64,000 nt of DNA, from assembly GCF_018691265.1 (NCBI RefSeq), contig NW_024881283.1, positions 3,817,731-3,881,730 on the forward strand, given 5' to 3'. Below the pieces are notes generated by a model. It saw only the letters and a list, made by a program, of their open reading frames with translations. It was not told the DNA's origin and did not search any database. The translations under genes were made by a program, and so were the position numbers. This document shows, one piece after another, positions 46,700-58,149 of this stretch (its first letter is position 1; every line of letters starts with the position of its first letter). The stretch comes from Tyto alba (Eukaryota; Chordata; Aves; Strigiformes; Tytonidae).

Positions 46700-47210
46700 G
46701 CAGTGCGGGCTGCTCCGTGAGCCTGCCCGTGGCCGGAGGGGCCCCACGGTGTTGGGGACCCCAGTGCTGGGACCCTCCCGGGTGTGCCCAGGGCTGGTAG
46801 TGATGGCCGCAGGCACAGCCGAGGAGCTGGGGAGGTGTGGGCAGAGCTGCTGGAGCCCCCCCGGGTGCAGAGGGCAGCAGGGTCGGGGCAGAGCACCCAG
46901 CGTGGGGTGCAGAGCCCAGCTCAGCATGGGGCTGGCAGCGAGGGCTGGGGCGCAGGAGGCTGCGAACACCGCAGAGAGATTTTCTTTCAAGGCGTGGAAT
47001 GATTTATGGGTTATTACTGGCTGTGACAGGGTTGGCTGCCAGGCCTGGGTGATTTGGGGTTGGGGGGTGCAGGAGGATAATGGGGACAAATTGGGGCCCG
47101 AAGGAATGTGCACTGTGTGGAGCTGGGGGAGGCGGGGGGGCAGAGAAGGTGCTGCCTTCTCCTCCATTCCCAGACACAACCTGCTCTCATTATCCTGAGC
47201 CACCACAGGC
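46700..47210. other. GC-moderate stretch, nothing firm
   Basis: No exon or repeat supported. CAGAGGGCAGCAG at about 46868-46880 weakly resembles a CTCF core. Confidence 0.35.
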
Positions 47211-47214
47211 GCTA

Positions 47215-47490
47215 ACGCACACAAATATATTCTAATTTATTAGAGCTGGCAAAGATCTCTTTGCAGAGAGCGAGCGTTTTATTTTTGAGGCTCAGTGGTT
47301 CAAGTGTTTGAAAGGGCAGCATTCTCTGTGCCTCCAATGTGGGGCTAATGATAATCTAAATTAGTTATTGGAAATAATTACCAAGGCTTTATTGTGCCAA
47401 GCATAGCAGAGCCCTGGAGAGCAGTCGCGCTCAGACACGGCCATGCAGCTAAAAGCTTTGATGCTTCATTAATATTCAAGGGGAGTCTTT
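47215..47490. promoter_or_regulatory. probable conserved noncoding element
   Basis: AT-rich unique block with a dense run of TAAT cores: CTAATTTATTAGAGC, GGCTAATGATAATCTAAATT, AGTTATTGGAAATAATTACC and CTTCATTAATATTC. There are no CpGs worth noting on the left, no repeat signature and no open frame. It reads like a homeodomain-responsive enhancer. Conservation is inferred. Confidence 0.4.
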
Positions 47491-47569
47491 GGCTGTTTTC
47501 CCTCCTCCCCTTGCGAGCTGCCGCAGCTCTCTGAATGAACCCAAGGCCTCCGGTGACACCGGCGAGGGG

Positions 47570-47850
47570 CCTGCCGATTGAAATTAGCAGTGGTACAATA
47601 TCAAAGTTCACTGCACTCCTAATCTCAAATGGAAAAGGTGGGTTTCGGAAGATGCTATCGCTCCACACGGCAGCAAGAATTCAGTGCCGAGACGGCTTCT
47701 TCTGGCTCCAGGCACCTGGTTCCGGGCTGAGATAATGCTGGAGAGGTAGCATCTCCAAGGTTGTCCTACACAGCTGGGTTTTATGATATAATGGACCAAA
47801 CCGGCTGCATAATTAATCAGCCTATATTTTTCCCCCACTAAATCTTCCTG
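47570..47850. promoter_or_regulatory. possible conserved noncoding element
   Basis: Further unique, AT-leaning block with AAATTAGCAGTGGTAC, TATAATGGACCAAACC and GCATAATTAATCAGCC words, continuing the regulatory-looking run from 47.2 kb. Evidence is composition only. Confidence 0.3.
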
Positions 47851-48478
47851 TGATGGGCAAACAGAAGCCCTGGAGCTGTGTTTGCCTGCCAGATCCGTGG
47901 TGGTGTATGTGTGTCTTTTTCTTTTTCTTCTCCCCATCTCTCTTTTGGAATAAATGCTGTGATTTGAAAGTGACTCCAGCGCTGTTCATGAGGATGCAGG
48001 GATCTCAGGGCTGCTATTATTTTTTGCATGCGAAGCAGCTGCAGCCTCCCTTCCAAAAACCTTTGGGCTTGGAGCAGGACAGCAGGATGTATTTTTGGAT
48101 GCGGACTTGGCCTGGCAGGGCTCCAGGGAGAATTTCCTCTCCTTGCTCGGGATTCTGCACTAATCAACAATTCAGTCCCGATGCCTGCAGGCAGGGCTCA
48201 GAGCAGAGGTACTGTCCATCTCCGAGATGATAACCATGCTCAGCACATCTCCGCAGAGCCCTGCGGGCTCGACCCGCCACTGTCAGAAGCAGCGCCAGGA
48301 TTCCTCTGGTTTAGCGAGGGCTGGGTGTAAAGAGCAAATCCTTCTAGCTTGCAAGATGGGTGACAGCCGCTGTGCCTGTTTTCCGGCCATCGTAAATTGG
48401 GGCAACCCAAGAATTTCACCCCCCCACTTATAACCTGGATCATCCAATGGCTAAAAGCACCACGAGCCCCATAAATCT
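47850..48478. other. gene-free stretch
   Basis: Unique sequence, possibly a continuation of the conserved block; no exon supported. Confidence 0.35.
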
Positions 48479-48670
48479 TTGAGCAAATCCCGACCCGTTC
48501 TGCGAGGCTTTTGTGCCACCCTGGAGGTGCGGGATGAGGATGGACCCCCCGCCGGTCCCGGGGGCCTGCGGGGGTGGTTGGCGTGCGGGGAGCCCCGGCG
48601 CAGGATGCGGTGTGCGGTGAGTCATTCCCCGCTCGCCGGGTCGTGCTTCCATCCCACGCCGTCTCAGCGG
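48479..48670 (+). other. candidate plus-strand first exon
   Basis: A short CpG cluster (about 18 CpG in 150 bp, 48525-48670) ends in two consensus donors on the plus strand: GTGCG|GTGAGT with exon end 48616, and CAGCGG|GTGAGT with exon end 48670. An open frame from an ATG at 48479 runs through both. The peptide is Gly/Pro/Arg-rich and unrecognised. A first exon of a plus-strand transcript with alternative donors would look like this, but the CpG cluster is shorter than a usual island and no second exon was recognised in the window. Confidence 0.3.
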
Positions 48671-48679
48671 GTGAGTTAT

Positions 48680-51600
48680 GGGACTTCTCCTCTGCTGAGC
48701 AGGCACAAATCATCAGGGCCTGTCAGGAGTCAGGATGAAGTGGGCTGGCTGGAGAGTCCACACTAGTCCTTTAACAAGATTGATGCTTTGCCGCTTCCCA
48801 GGTCTGAGTTCAAGAATCTATATTTTATTCCTTCCCTTCTCTTCCTTCTCCCTGCCCCGTTTGCCGCTGCAGAAACCTGCTCTTATAATTCCTGGTCAGG
48901 TTTGTGTGTGCAAGGTGGTAATGTGTCTCCCTGGGAAGAAAAAAATTGTTTCTAGGAAAGATTTATGAGGAATGAATTATTTAACCTCACACTCCTGGCT
49001 ACCCCTGTGTCTGCCCACCAGCACAGACTCTGGGACTGGAGAACTTTGTCTAAGGGAGCCCAGGTCTGGGTGGGCCAATGTGTGACCGATGCTGCTCAGC
49101 ACGTGGTGTGGGGCTCACTGGGGACCCGTGTGGGGAGAGGCCAAAGCCTACGGTGGGTCTGCGAGCTGCAGATGCAGTCGCTCCCCCCAGGTGCTCCTGC
49201 CCAGCTGCAGCCATCACTGCCTGCCCGTCCTCAAGAGCACTGCGGAGGCCGGTGGTGGCACTGAGAGCAAGGAGAAAACCAGAGGTGAACAGCTGGTAGA
49301 AGATCTGGAGTGGCCTTCTGCTGAGGCAGGGCATCTCTGTCCTACCAGGGCGGGACACTGGGGTGGAACTCTACCAGCATGACCCCTGTCTCGGCCAAAC
49401 CCAAAAGTCATATCCATCACCCAGGCTTGGAGCTTCCCTCCACGTCTTTGGCTTCATGGGAGCCAGACAAACCCAGGCTGAGCCCCCCGGGAGCGGTGGA
49501 GCAGCACGGGGAGGGGTGTGCTGGGCGTGGAGGGGGCGCAGGCGGGGCTGATGGGGAGCACGGAGCCGGTTGTTGCTGGTGGATGGTGCACAGCAGGGCC
49601 AGGAACATGAAGCAGCCCAGCCCAGGGTTTTACAGACCCTGGGGCAAACTGAAAGGGACAAAATGTGTCTGCGAGATATTTTTTCCATTGAAAATGACGA
49701 TTTCTGCAGGAAGTGCCTGTCTGCAGTGAATTTCCAGAAAGAGAAAAAACACACACACAAAATCGGTTTGTGCGAATTGAAAACAAAAACCTGCCAGACG
49801 TTCCCTGCTCCTCGCTCGCCCGCCCCCTCGAAGAAATATTGGCAGAAGATGGAGAAGGGAAGGGAAGCCAGAAAACTTTTGAAGAAAAATATTAATGAAA
49901 ACCAAACCCTTTCTGCTTCTTTTTTAATTTCCAAAGGGGAGATAAAGGGCTCCCTGCCCTGCCCTCCGGATTCATTTCTGACCTGGGGCGAGGGCGGGAG
50001 TGATGCTGGTCCAGCCCTGTTGCTGCTTGTCAAAGAGCCAGCCCAGAGCCTCTGGACCTGTGCGTGGCCTTCTCTCCTGACCCCTCTCCCATAGGCCTGG
50101 GGTCCTGGAGCAGCTTCTGATCCCCAGGAAGCATTTGGGAATGGGTGCTGTCTGGGGAACTGGGTGATGTCCCAGCATGATGGGGAGCTGGGCAGAGATG
50201 CTGTGTTTGAAGAGGAGTAGATGGAGAGTGGAAGTCCATGTTGGATGCATGGAGCAAAAGAGAACATGGGTTGCTTGGGGGTCTGGAGAGCTTTAGCCAC
50301 CATGAGAGCGGTATGCCTGAGCAAAAGACCCTGGAAACTCCCCAGAGGAGTCCTAAGTGTCAGCCTGCCCAAGGACACGGTGCACAGCCTAGAGACAGAG
50401 CCACTGTCAGTGTGTCCCATGGCCTCAGGCTCGCTGCACAGCAGCAGCAGGAGAGGTGGGAAGGGGTTTCTTCTAAGAGGGCAGGGAGGAGGTCAGACAT
50501 GAACTCCACAGGAGAATTTGACAGGGGCAATGGAGTTTGCAGTGTTTCTCTTGCAAAATATGCTGAAGGACTCAACACCTGCATTCTGGAGGCTGCTCCT
50601 CTGTACCCCAGGGCCCTTGCCATAACACAACACTGTGATGGAGGGGAGACCACCTTGACTGCTGGTGTCCTTAGCATCAGCTTCCAAAAAACCTGACTTT
50701 GCTGTGGGAGGAAACACCAGCCACAGACAGAATCAGGCAGATTCCCTGCCAGGTGACCGACTGATGGACAGAAGTCACTTCCAGGATGGCCATCTGGGTG
50801 CAAGGAGTGGGGAGAGGAGGGAGTAGAGTGAGGAAGAGTCTGCTGGCAGTGCTGTGTACAGTGGTATAGTGGGATCCTGCACAGGCAAACACTGGAGTGG
50901 AACAGTGCAGCAGGGTCCAGCGGGGCCCTGCACTGCAGCAGGGTGTTTGGGGCATCCTGGAATCCCACCATGTCGCTGGTGGGGCAGACTGGGATGCTGG
51001 AGTGCATAGGGGGTTGTGTACTGGGTTGCACTGGTTTTCCTTGGAGTCTCCTGGGAGGATGAGACGTGGTGTGGGAGTCCCTCTGGGGCGGATTTCGCCG
51101 AGCAGTGGCACAGTAGGACTGCGCGGGTAGATGGGATATACCAGGGTCACTGGGACACGGTGTTTTTTCAAGAGATGGCAGGATGCGCAGGCAGCGCTGT
51201 GCAGCAGCTCTCTGGTGACAGCAGGACTGTCACGAAATGGCATCTCCTCTCAAGGAAAGGGCAAGACAGACAGCTGGGGCCTGACCCTTCTCAGTTCACA
51301 AAGGTTTGATCAGGGAGATGGTGCCCCTCTGGCTTGCTGTGCAAGGGCAGAGTCAGACCCTCTCACTTGATTTTGCAGGATGCTTGTTCCTCAAGACAAG
51401 TCCTGCCAGCACTGGCTTTAGGCTTCCCAGCCAAGTGTCATGGAAATACAGAAGCAGGTCCTGCGAGGGCACTCCGGGACCAAGGGGGTTTGGGGGAGGG
51501 CTGTGGAGTACCGGGGTGGTGAACAGCAGCGGCAGAGATTATTGGCGAGGTCTGAACAGTCAGGATGAAGGAGGAGGTCTCCCTATTCCTCTCTTTCACA

Positions 51601-52460
51601 CACGGGGTGTGGGGTGTGCACTTGAGGTCTGCACTCATCTCCACTCAGGACTCACTGACCCCCTTCTCTGTGCAGCCACCTACCTCTACCCCTGCAAAAC
51701 ACAACCACCTTCCTCCTGCAGCTGCCCCTTATCCCTCTCCTGCAGCTCCCAGGCTCCTTGGGAAAAAGAATAAGGAGTCAGGAGAAGACGTGGCCCTACT
51801 CCTATGTGGGTAGAGGGGAAGAAGCTGGAGGAACTGGTCAAGATGAGCTGTGCTCCCACTGCTGCTGGGGGTTCAGTGACATGGCTGTGGCAGCAGTTGC
51901 TGCCCCGAGGCATGGTACCCACAGCCAGCGCTGGGGCGGGCAGGATGCTGTGCTGGTTCACGCAGGCAGCTGCCTGGCGCCTCTCTGAAGAGATGGGGTT
52001 GCATCATGTAGCTCTGTCTGGAGTGTACCACTCCCCATCCTCTCACAGTAATCCTCCCTTCCCCCAGAGAAGCCCAAATGCTCAGTGGAGATGTCACCTA
52101 GCAAGCAAAGGCCTTGGGAAAGGCAGGAGCAGGAGGGGCAGGAGGAATGCAGAGTAATTCTACCCCACACCCCACAGCCAGCCAGGTCTGCTGGAAGGGC
52201 AGCTCCGCCACGGGGAAGCAGCACAGGCTGGTGCTGCCTTGGCCAGGGTGAGCAGAACCCATTTGCCTTTATATGCCATGAGTTCATCAGGTCTCTCTCA
52301 CCCTTGCTGCCCCTCAAACCCGGCTCTCCTGGCTGGGCTCATCCTGGGAGCAAATCTGCAGGCACGAGCGCTGCACCAGGGCAGGACCTGTCTCCGTCAC
52401 ACTGCTGACCACACACTGACCACCCCAGGACCATAGCAAAGCAGGGATTTTTAAATGCCA
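48680..52460. other. gene-free stretch
   Basis: About 3.8 kb of unique sequence. A 349-codon minus-strand frame (49371-50420) and a 223-codon one (50360-51031) occur without domains, splice pairing or codon bias I could judge. No repeat recognised. Confidence 0.4.
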
Positions 52461-52469
52461 GAAAACCTC

Positions 52470-52840
52470 TGCAAATGCTGTTTTGCAGTAACCAGCCGCA
52501 TGGCTTCAGCCCGCAGAGATCTCTGAGCATGCACAAAAAGAATTACAAGGCACACAAGCAGGATTACACTTTACAATGTGCATACATGCGCTGTATGCAC
52601 ACAGTCATGCTTACGCCTTGTGCATCCAAAACAATGCTCAAAGACACCCACAATAATGCCTCCAGCTTTCAGTTAAAACTAATTTTAACCAGCGAACACC
52701 TGCCAAATTGATTTTACGGGTTTGACACCGGTAAATCACTTGAAATTTCAAGCCTCCACAAAATTTGCATTCTGCTATTTTCACGTCTCTTGGAAATTCT
52801 CGACTTTGGCTGGTTTCACTGTGGAACTTTCTTCCGAAGC
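52470..52840. promoter_or_regulatory. possible conserved noncoding element
   Basis: AT-rich unique block (ATGTGCATACATGCGCTGTA, CAGTTAAAACTAATTTTAACC, AATTGATTTTACGGG, CAAAATTTGCATTCTGC) between GC-richer flanks, without repeat signature or open frame of interest. AACTAATTTTAACC contains an almost symmetrical TTAAAACTAATTTTAA core. Confidence 0.35.
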
Positions 52841-53169
52841 AGCCCAGGGGCCAGGAGGCAAGGAGAAGAGAAATGGCAACACAAACGACTGCTGGGAAAC
52901 GCTGAATGGTTTGCACTGTATTTCTGGGTCTGATGTCTGGGTCTGGCTTATCCTGAGTTTGATAGACTTGTCTATAGGTGAACAAAGCCTTCATGTGATG
53001 GAATCTGGCTTGTGGATGGGGTTCCTTGTGTTTGTCTCCCAAAACGAATTTCACTGTTGTACGTCTGGGTGGCTCAGGATGACAGCTTTGCTGAACCCTG
53101 TCTGTAATGAGCTTGGAGCCTGCACTTCATGTATTCCGTTTTGTTCAAGAGAAGGATGAGGTCCACAAG

Positions 53170-53225
53170 TGACAGTGATGGTCCTGACTGATTAAACCAC
53201 CTCACAATGGTCCCTTCTGTGGCAG
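53170..53225 (+). repeat. possible CR1 3'-end remnant
   Basis: GATTAAACCACCTCACAATG followed by GTCCCTTCTG resembles the old amniote CR1 3' end ('gactcacaatggtcccttctggcctta'). The match is short and unsupported by upstream CR1 sequence. Confidence 0.25.
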
Positions 53226-53229
53226 TGGT

Positions 53230-54750
53230 TACAGGGTTTGTTATATCACTTGGATTTTGGTGTGTCTCTGCATAGCTGGATGAGCTGGGCCCAAAGAATA
53301 GCCATAAACCCGGGTTTTATTCCTTCTGGCCCCGATGCGTTAAGTAGTTAATGATGCTTGTGTGGAGAGCTGTTCTGTTGCTTTTGTGTAACAAGGATAT
53401 AAGAAATGAAAAATCAAAGCATCTTTAAGGTGTTCCTGAAAACAACAATGCCGCTAGAGGAGGATTTTTATCTTTGAGCTTTTTAATGGGATGGATATCT
53501 TGTACTTCAGTATCCCAGCTGTTGTGTGGCTGAATGTGTCCTGCAGTTTCTTTATTTTCTAAGTGGGCTGCTTGTGACGAAGGGTCAGAGTGGTATAGCC
53601 TTTGCTGTATATATTATGTGGCCTGATTCCCCTCTCACTTGCAGCCACACAGAAAAGGAAGAACAGAGGCGATGTATACGGGATGAGGCTGATATAAGCT
53701 AGAAAAGAACACCCTTATTCTGATCCCAGAGCTGCCCACTGCCTCATCCTCCCAGCGCCTGCAAGTAAAACAGGGCTGTGTCCAGAAAGCATGATGCAAG
53801 AGAGACCCAAAAGTACAGAAACAGCTGGGTACTGTGATGGAGAAATTTAAAGCAATGTAGAAAAGGAGAAGGGAGGAACCATAATAAACCCGAAGAACTG
53901 CAGATACCTGCTGTGTGAAAAGATCTGAAGGGCAGTCTGAATAAGGATTGACACCCTCAGAAACAGGGTTAGAAACCCAAAGCAAAAGGAGGAGGCAGAT
54001 AGTAGAACGTAAAATGGAGTGGAGACCTAAGTTTGGTGCACCAGAGCTCAAGGAAGAGAAACAGAAGGTAGGCCATAAAAGAGAAAATAGTAGCTAGTCC
54101 TAAAAGAAGAAAGAAGGAGATAATATTGTTAACCAAGAAACAGAGATTAGAGTGAAAAGGGACATGCAGAGAAGACTGAGAGAGGACAGAGCAGACAAAG
54201 AGGTGGAGACTCTCCTGGCAGGGACAAGTGGTGGCCAGGTTTCTGCTTTGACATGCCCAGGGTGTCTAGGCCAAGGTGGGGAATACGAGCAGAGAGAAGA
54301 AGGACTTGGGTGAGCTTCAGAGGAGTTCTGCGGTTGCCTTTTGGAGAATGGCAAGGAGTGAGCACAGTGGAGGCTGGTAGGTGGTCTGAGTTTGCGAAGA
54401 AGGCTTTGCCACTGGAAAACATTAGTGAAGAAAAGGTTGTTCTTAAATGTGGGATTTTCCCTGGGAACTTTGGGAACTAGTCTTCATGGGCTGAAGGTGG
54501 CACAGCTGGTAAATGTCCATTATGACAAGAGGTCTGGGGTGAGTATGGGAGGATGGGGGGGAAGAGGCTGCTGCCATGCCTTCTCACTGCCTGAATGCTC
54601 TGCACTGGCACTGAAGATGCTCTTTCTGGGTAGGGGAATGATGGTGTGGAAATGGAAGTGACCACTGCCTTGATGGGGCGAAAGCTCCAACAGTTTAATG
54701 CACTGAAATTGTGAGAAACCAGCTCACCTCTGCCATAGTCCTGGAAGAAC
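53230..54750. other. gene-free stretch
   Basis: Unique sequence; purine-rich on the plus strand from 54,050 to 54,210. No exon or RNA gene supported. Confidence 0.4.
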
Positions 54751-54759
54751 TGGTTCATG

Positions 54760-55270
54760 AAGGAGCAGAACTAGTAGCAAGGAGTCAGTCCAAGGCGCTG
54801 CTGCCATAGTGAATACTGTAAAGCAGGTATCTTAACATGTAAATGCAGGGCAGATAATCTGTCCTCGGTCATATATAAGGTTTTTGAGCTTATGTTAAAT
54901 GGGACAACAGTTAAAGTCACTGACATGTATGGAAAAATGGAATAAAATGCAACATGGGCTCTCCAAACGTAGATTGTCAGAGACTAAGCAAGCTATGTTT
55001 TTTCTGCACAAAGGCAATGTACTGCATTGCATCTGTCTAGATTTAAACAACCATCGGATAAAGCACCCATGGGAAATTATTAGCTAACCTAGAGAAGATG
55101 GGATCACAGAATTAAAGTGGATAAAGAACTTGTGAAGGGTGAGTTTGCAGTGGATAATATTAAAAGGAGGTTATCAGGAGGAAGCGAGATAAGTAGAAAT
55201 GTTCCCTCTGGATGGATCTTGGGACTGTCTCAGTGAGTGTTTCCTTTCCTGGCCTTGGTTGCACCCTGTC
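54760..55270 (+). repeat. decayed CR1 LINE, reverse-transcriptase part
   Basis: The plus strand carries, in order, TCTGTCCTCGGTC, ATGGGCTCTCCAAACG (usual 'gggtttctccaag'), CATCTGTCTAGATTTAAAC (usual 'ttacctcgatttcagtaagg', coding the Y-L-D-F-S-K-A-F-D block), CACCCATGGGAAATTATTAG (usual 'ccacatgggaaattattag'), GTGGATAAAGAACTTGTGAA, GGAGGTTATCAGGAGG and GATCTTGGGACTGTCTCAG (usual 'gttttgggacc'). The catalytic region is recognisable but the frame is broken by stops. Old amniote CR1 type, inactive. Confidence 0.7.
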
Positions 55271-55439
55271 TGGAATACACATAAAGTGGGAGGATGACCA
55301 TGTCAGTAGGATCTGGGCAACCAAGAAAGGAAGAGCAGAGAGCAGCAAGGAACGGGAGAGCACTTACCTTGCCAAAAACCAACGTCAGTCAGGCCTTCCA
55401 GCCAGCAAATGGACGGCACCTCCTCGGCTGAGAGCTCAG

Positions 55440-55640
55440 ATAAGACCAGGCAGAAACAGTTCAAGTATTTCTGTACTGATGCCAGGAACATGAGCAATAA
55501 AATGGAAGAATTAGAAGGCCTCATCCAGGAGGAATGAGTAATCCTGGGAACTGTGGATATGGGAGAACTTATCTTCCAGGGCATAGATGAGAGAACAAGT
55601 GCTACAGATATCCTTGATCACAGTTAGATTGCTCTACCAG
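55440..55640 (+). repeat. decayed CR1 LINE, endonuclease start
   Basis: A frame from about 55,455 gives F-K-Y-F-C-T-D-A-R-N-M-S-N-K-M-E-E-L-E, close to the CR1 ORF2 N-terminus (L-K-x-x-Y-T-N-A-R-S-M-x-N-K-x-E-E-L-E) that begins the apurinic-type endonuclease domain. It then meets a stop after I-Q-E-E. It lies after the reverse-transcriptase fragment although the endonuclease comes first in CR1, so the two are from different insertions or a rearranged copy. Confidence 0.6.
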
Positions 55641-55649
55641 CCAGAAAAG

Positions 55650-58100
55650 GGGAGATGAGTTTAGAGTCTGTTTTGCTGAAGAGCGAAAAAAGGAATTTTT
55701 GTCCTGACAATAACCTCAGATTGAACTGCCATTATTCGGTTTGGTGTCTCTTAAATGGGCTGGGGTGGACATGAAATGGTCTCTGCTCGAGGTTTGGGTG
55801 TTGGCATGCAGACTTTGAGAAATGGAGCAAATCAGATAAGGAGGCTGCCTGGCCAGAGGAGCTCAGACGGTGAGTGCGGACAAATGGCTGGTTCTGCCTG
55901 GAGCCTGCATCCCTGCGGGAGGAAAGGGCTGGAGGGAAGGGCTCCCGGTGCCCAGCACCGACCAGCCCCACACCAGCACAGCCAGAGAGCTGGCAGGAAA
56001 CAGCAAGGCTGGGAGGGGAGGGAGGCTGAGGCCAGGAAAGGTGGGACACAAGTAGGAAGGGTCGATGTCAGGCTTTAGTAAGGAAAACCAAGAGGCAGGA
56101 GATCTATGGCTTCTGTGGGCAAGAGAAACACTCTGGCAGGGGGCTGCCTGTGTGGCACCATAAATATGTTCTCCCACTGCATGATGAGGTTGCCCAGACT
56201 GGAGGTGACTACTGGTCTGCTTGATGCTGGTGTGCTGATGGCACTTGGCTGGTGAGAGTTACTCACAGGTTCAAGGTTAAGATGGGACAGTCACCTGGGC
56301 TTTGCTTTCCTCTTGGCTGTGAGAGTTTCACCCATGCTGTTGCTCGGGGGCATGCTGTAGCCTCCTGACTTTCTGTAGGAATTGGAGGTGAACCCGAGAA
56401 GATGTTGGAAGGGAGGAAAGGAGTAGCCCGTCCCTACTCTTTATTCTCCAGTTGCTTGCCAAGGTTGTGAACTGGATTCAGTGGCCCATCCCTGTTCCTT
56501 TGGGCAGGGCAACAACGCCGGTCCCCCTGCTCCATGGGGACCACACTGCTCTGTCGAGCCAATGGCTGCAGAAGCTCTTGCTTGCTGGCACTTTTACTAG
56601 CATGTTTCCTGGAGCACTGCCCCAGCCCCTCTGCCCTGAGCCGGGCCAGCTCGGCAGCACCTGCGGCAGCCCCCCAGAAGGGCTGGAGAGCAAAGCATTG
56701 CACCGGCTGCTTGTCCAAAGCCATTAGTGCTTGGCACCCTACTTCTAGGCAAATGAGCCGGTTAACCTGATCAACTGAACATGTGGGCACAAACACGGGC
56801 AGCCAGCAGAGCATTACCTTCCTTGTCCTACACGTGAGGCTCCTGCTAATACAGCCCTCTCATGTGACAGCGTCGCAGGGCTGACTCAGAGTGTGTCACC
56901 GTGCCAGCCCCCGGCTCCCCGTCTGTGCAGAGATGCTCTCGCCCAGCTCCATGCCTTGCTCCGGGAGCCACTCTGCCTTCCACTTCCAGCAGGATTTGGG
57001 GTTACTTCAGTCCCTTCCCCGGAGCACCTGGGAGAAGGCTGGGTTCGTGCTGTGCCCGTAGAAGCGTTTCATCATTCGCTTCCTCTTCTCCACCTCCTCA
57101 CCCCACTGCTGCTGGGCAGCACCTCTGCATCTAGGTCAGGTGGAAGATTTTACTTCACCTCCTGACTTCTACCACACCTTAGGTGTGTGGGCAATTACCC
57201 AGTAACTCTGCACACACCCTGTCAGCTCTAATTACCCAGCAGAGGCAGCGCAAGAACAGAGCAGCAAACTGCATCATCTTCCAGCTGCCCTTTGCCAGAG
57301 GCGGCTGGCGCGGGGGATGCAGTGGGCATTGCTGACTCAGCCTCCCTCTCCTGGCCTGTACCGGCGCCTGGGGACCGTAACACCATCCCTCAGTCCTGCA
57401 GGATCACCGCCCAGCCAACGGGAGAGCCGATGGACCCGACATGGACCAGGAATGCAGCAGTTGTTACAAGAGGTCCAGGGCGCCCAGTGTTCCTTTCAGC
57501 AATGGCAGAGCCGCCCCAGGGCCCCCGTGTCTCCTCTTTCACGTGGTAAATGTGGACACTCTGCAGGTCACTGTCCCCCTGACCAGAGCTGCTTTCCCCA
57601 GAGCATCTCCAGAGTTGAGACCAGCAGTCTGATGACATTGTGCATGTCCCTGCATGAGGCAAAGCTGCACCGTAAAAAAATATGTCCCCTCTCTGCACAT
57701 CCCCCCCCCCCCAGCTGCACAAATCTCTTCAGTCTCCTTTGTAGTCATTCCCAGAACAGCACAAACCTCCAGGTTTGCTCAGCTCACTGCACCCCAGCAT
57801 CTCCATAGGCTTTCTGGGGGCTGGGATGGAGCTGGCTCATCTGCCAAAGTGGGTTTTGCCTTAATGCCAGACCCTCATGTCCCTGTTCAGTGTCTGGGCT
57901 TTTGTGGATATTGGGAGGGGTTTGGAGTGAAGATTATAGTCTGAGAGAATCCCAGCTGATATAGTACAGATTTTTTTTGTTGCTGATGGCTGGTAAATGA
58001 GCCCCAAATGCCATTTTGATCGGACTGAAGCTGGGTGTGAGGGCTGCTGCATTCAGTGTACAACTGCAGGAAAAAAGGACAGCTAAAACATTTTCTTTGT
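55650..58100. other. gene-free stretch
   Basis: Unique sequence, no exon supported. A C(11) run is at about 57703-57713. Confidence 0.4.
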
Positions 58101-58110
58101 GTGTTTTCTA

Positions 58111-58127
58111 AATAAAACTTTTTTATT
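58111..58127. terminator. facing poly(A) signals on both strands
   Basis: AATAAA on the plus strand (58111-58116) and on the minus strand (58127-58122) face one another with five bases between. Plus-strand sequence after it is T-rich, and a purine-rich plus-strand tract (58143-58185), pyrimidine-rich on the minus strand, precedes the minus-strand signal. Convergent 3' ends would look like this, but no transcript on either strand is otherwise supported. Confidence 0.25.
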
Positions 58128-58149
58128 GTAAAATCCCCCTAAAAGAAGG

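Noticed and set aside
46868..46880. CTCF site at CAGAGGGCAGCAG
   Set aside because: Only the right half of the consensus fits; the CCxxx left half is missing.
49371..50420. 349-codon minus-strand frame
   Set aside because: No domain, no splice context, overlapped by frames on the other strand; likely chance in unique DNA.
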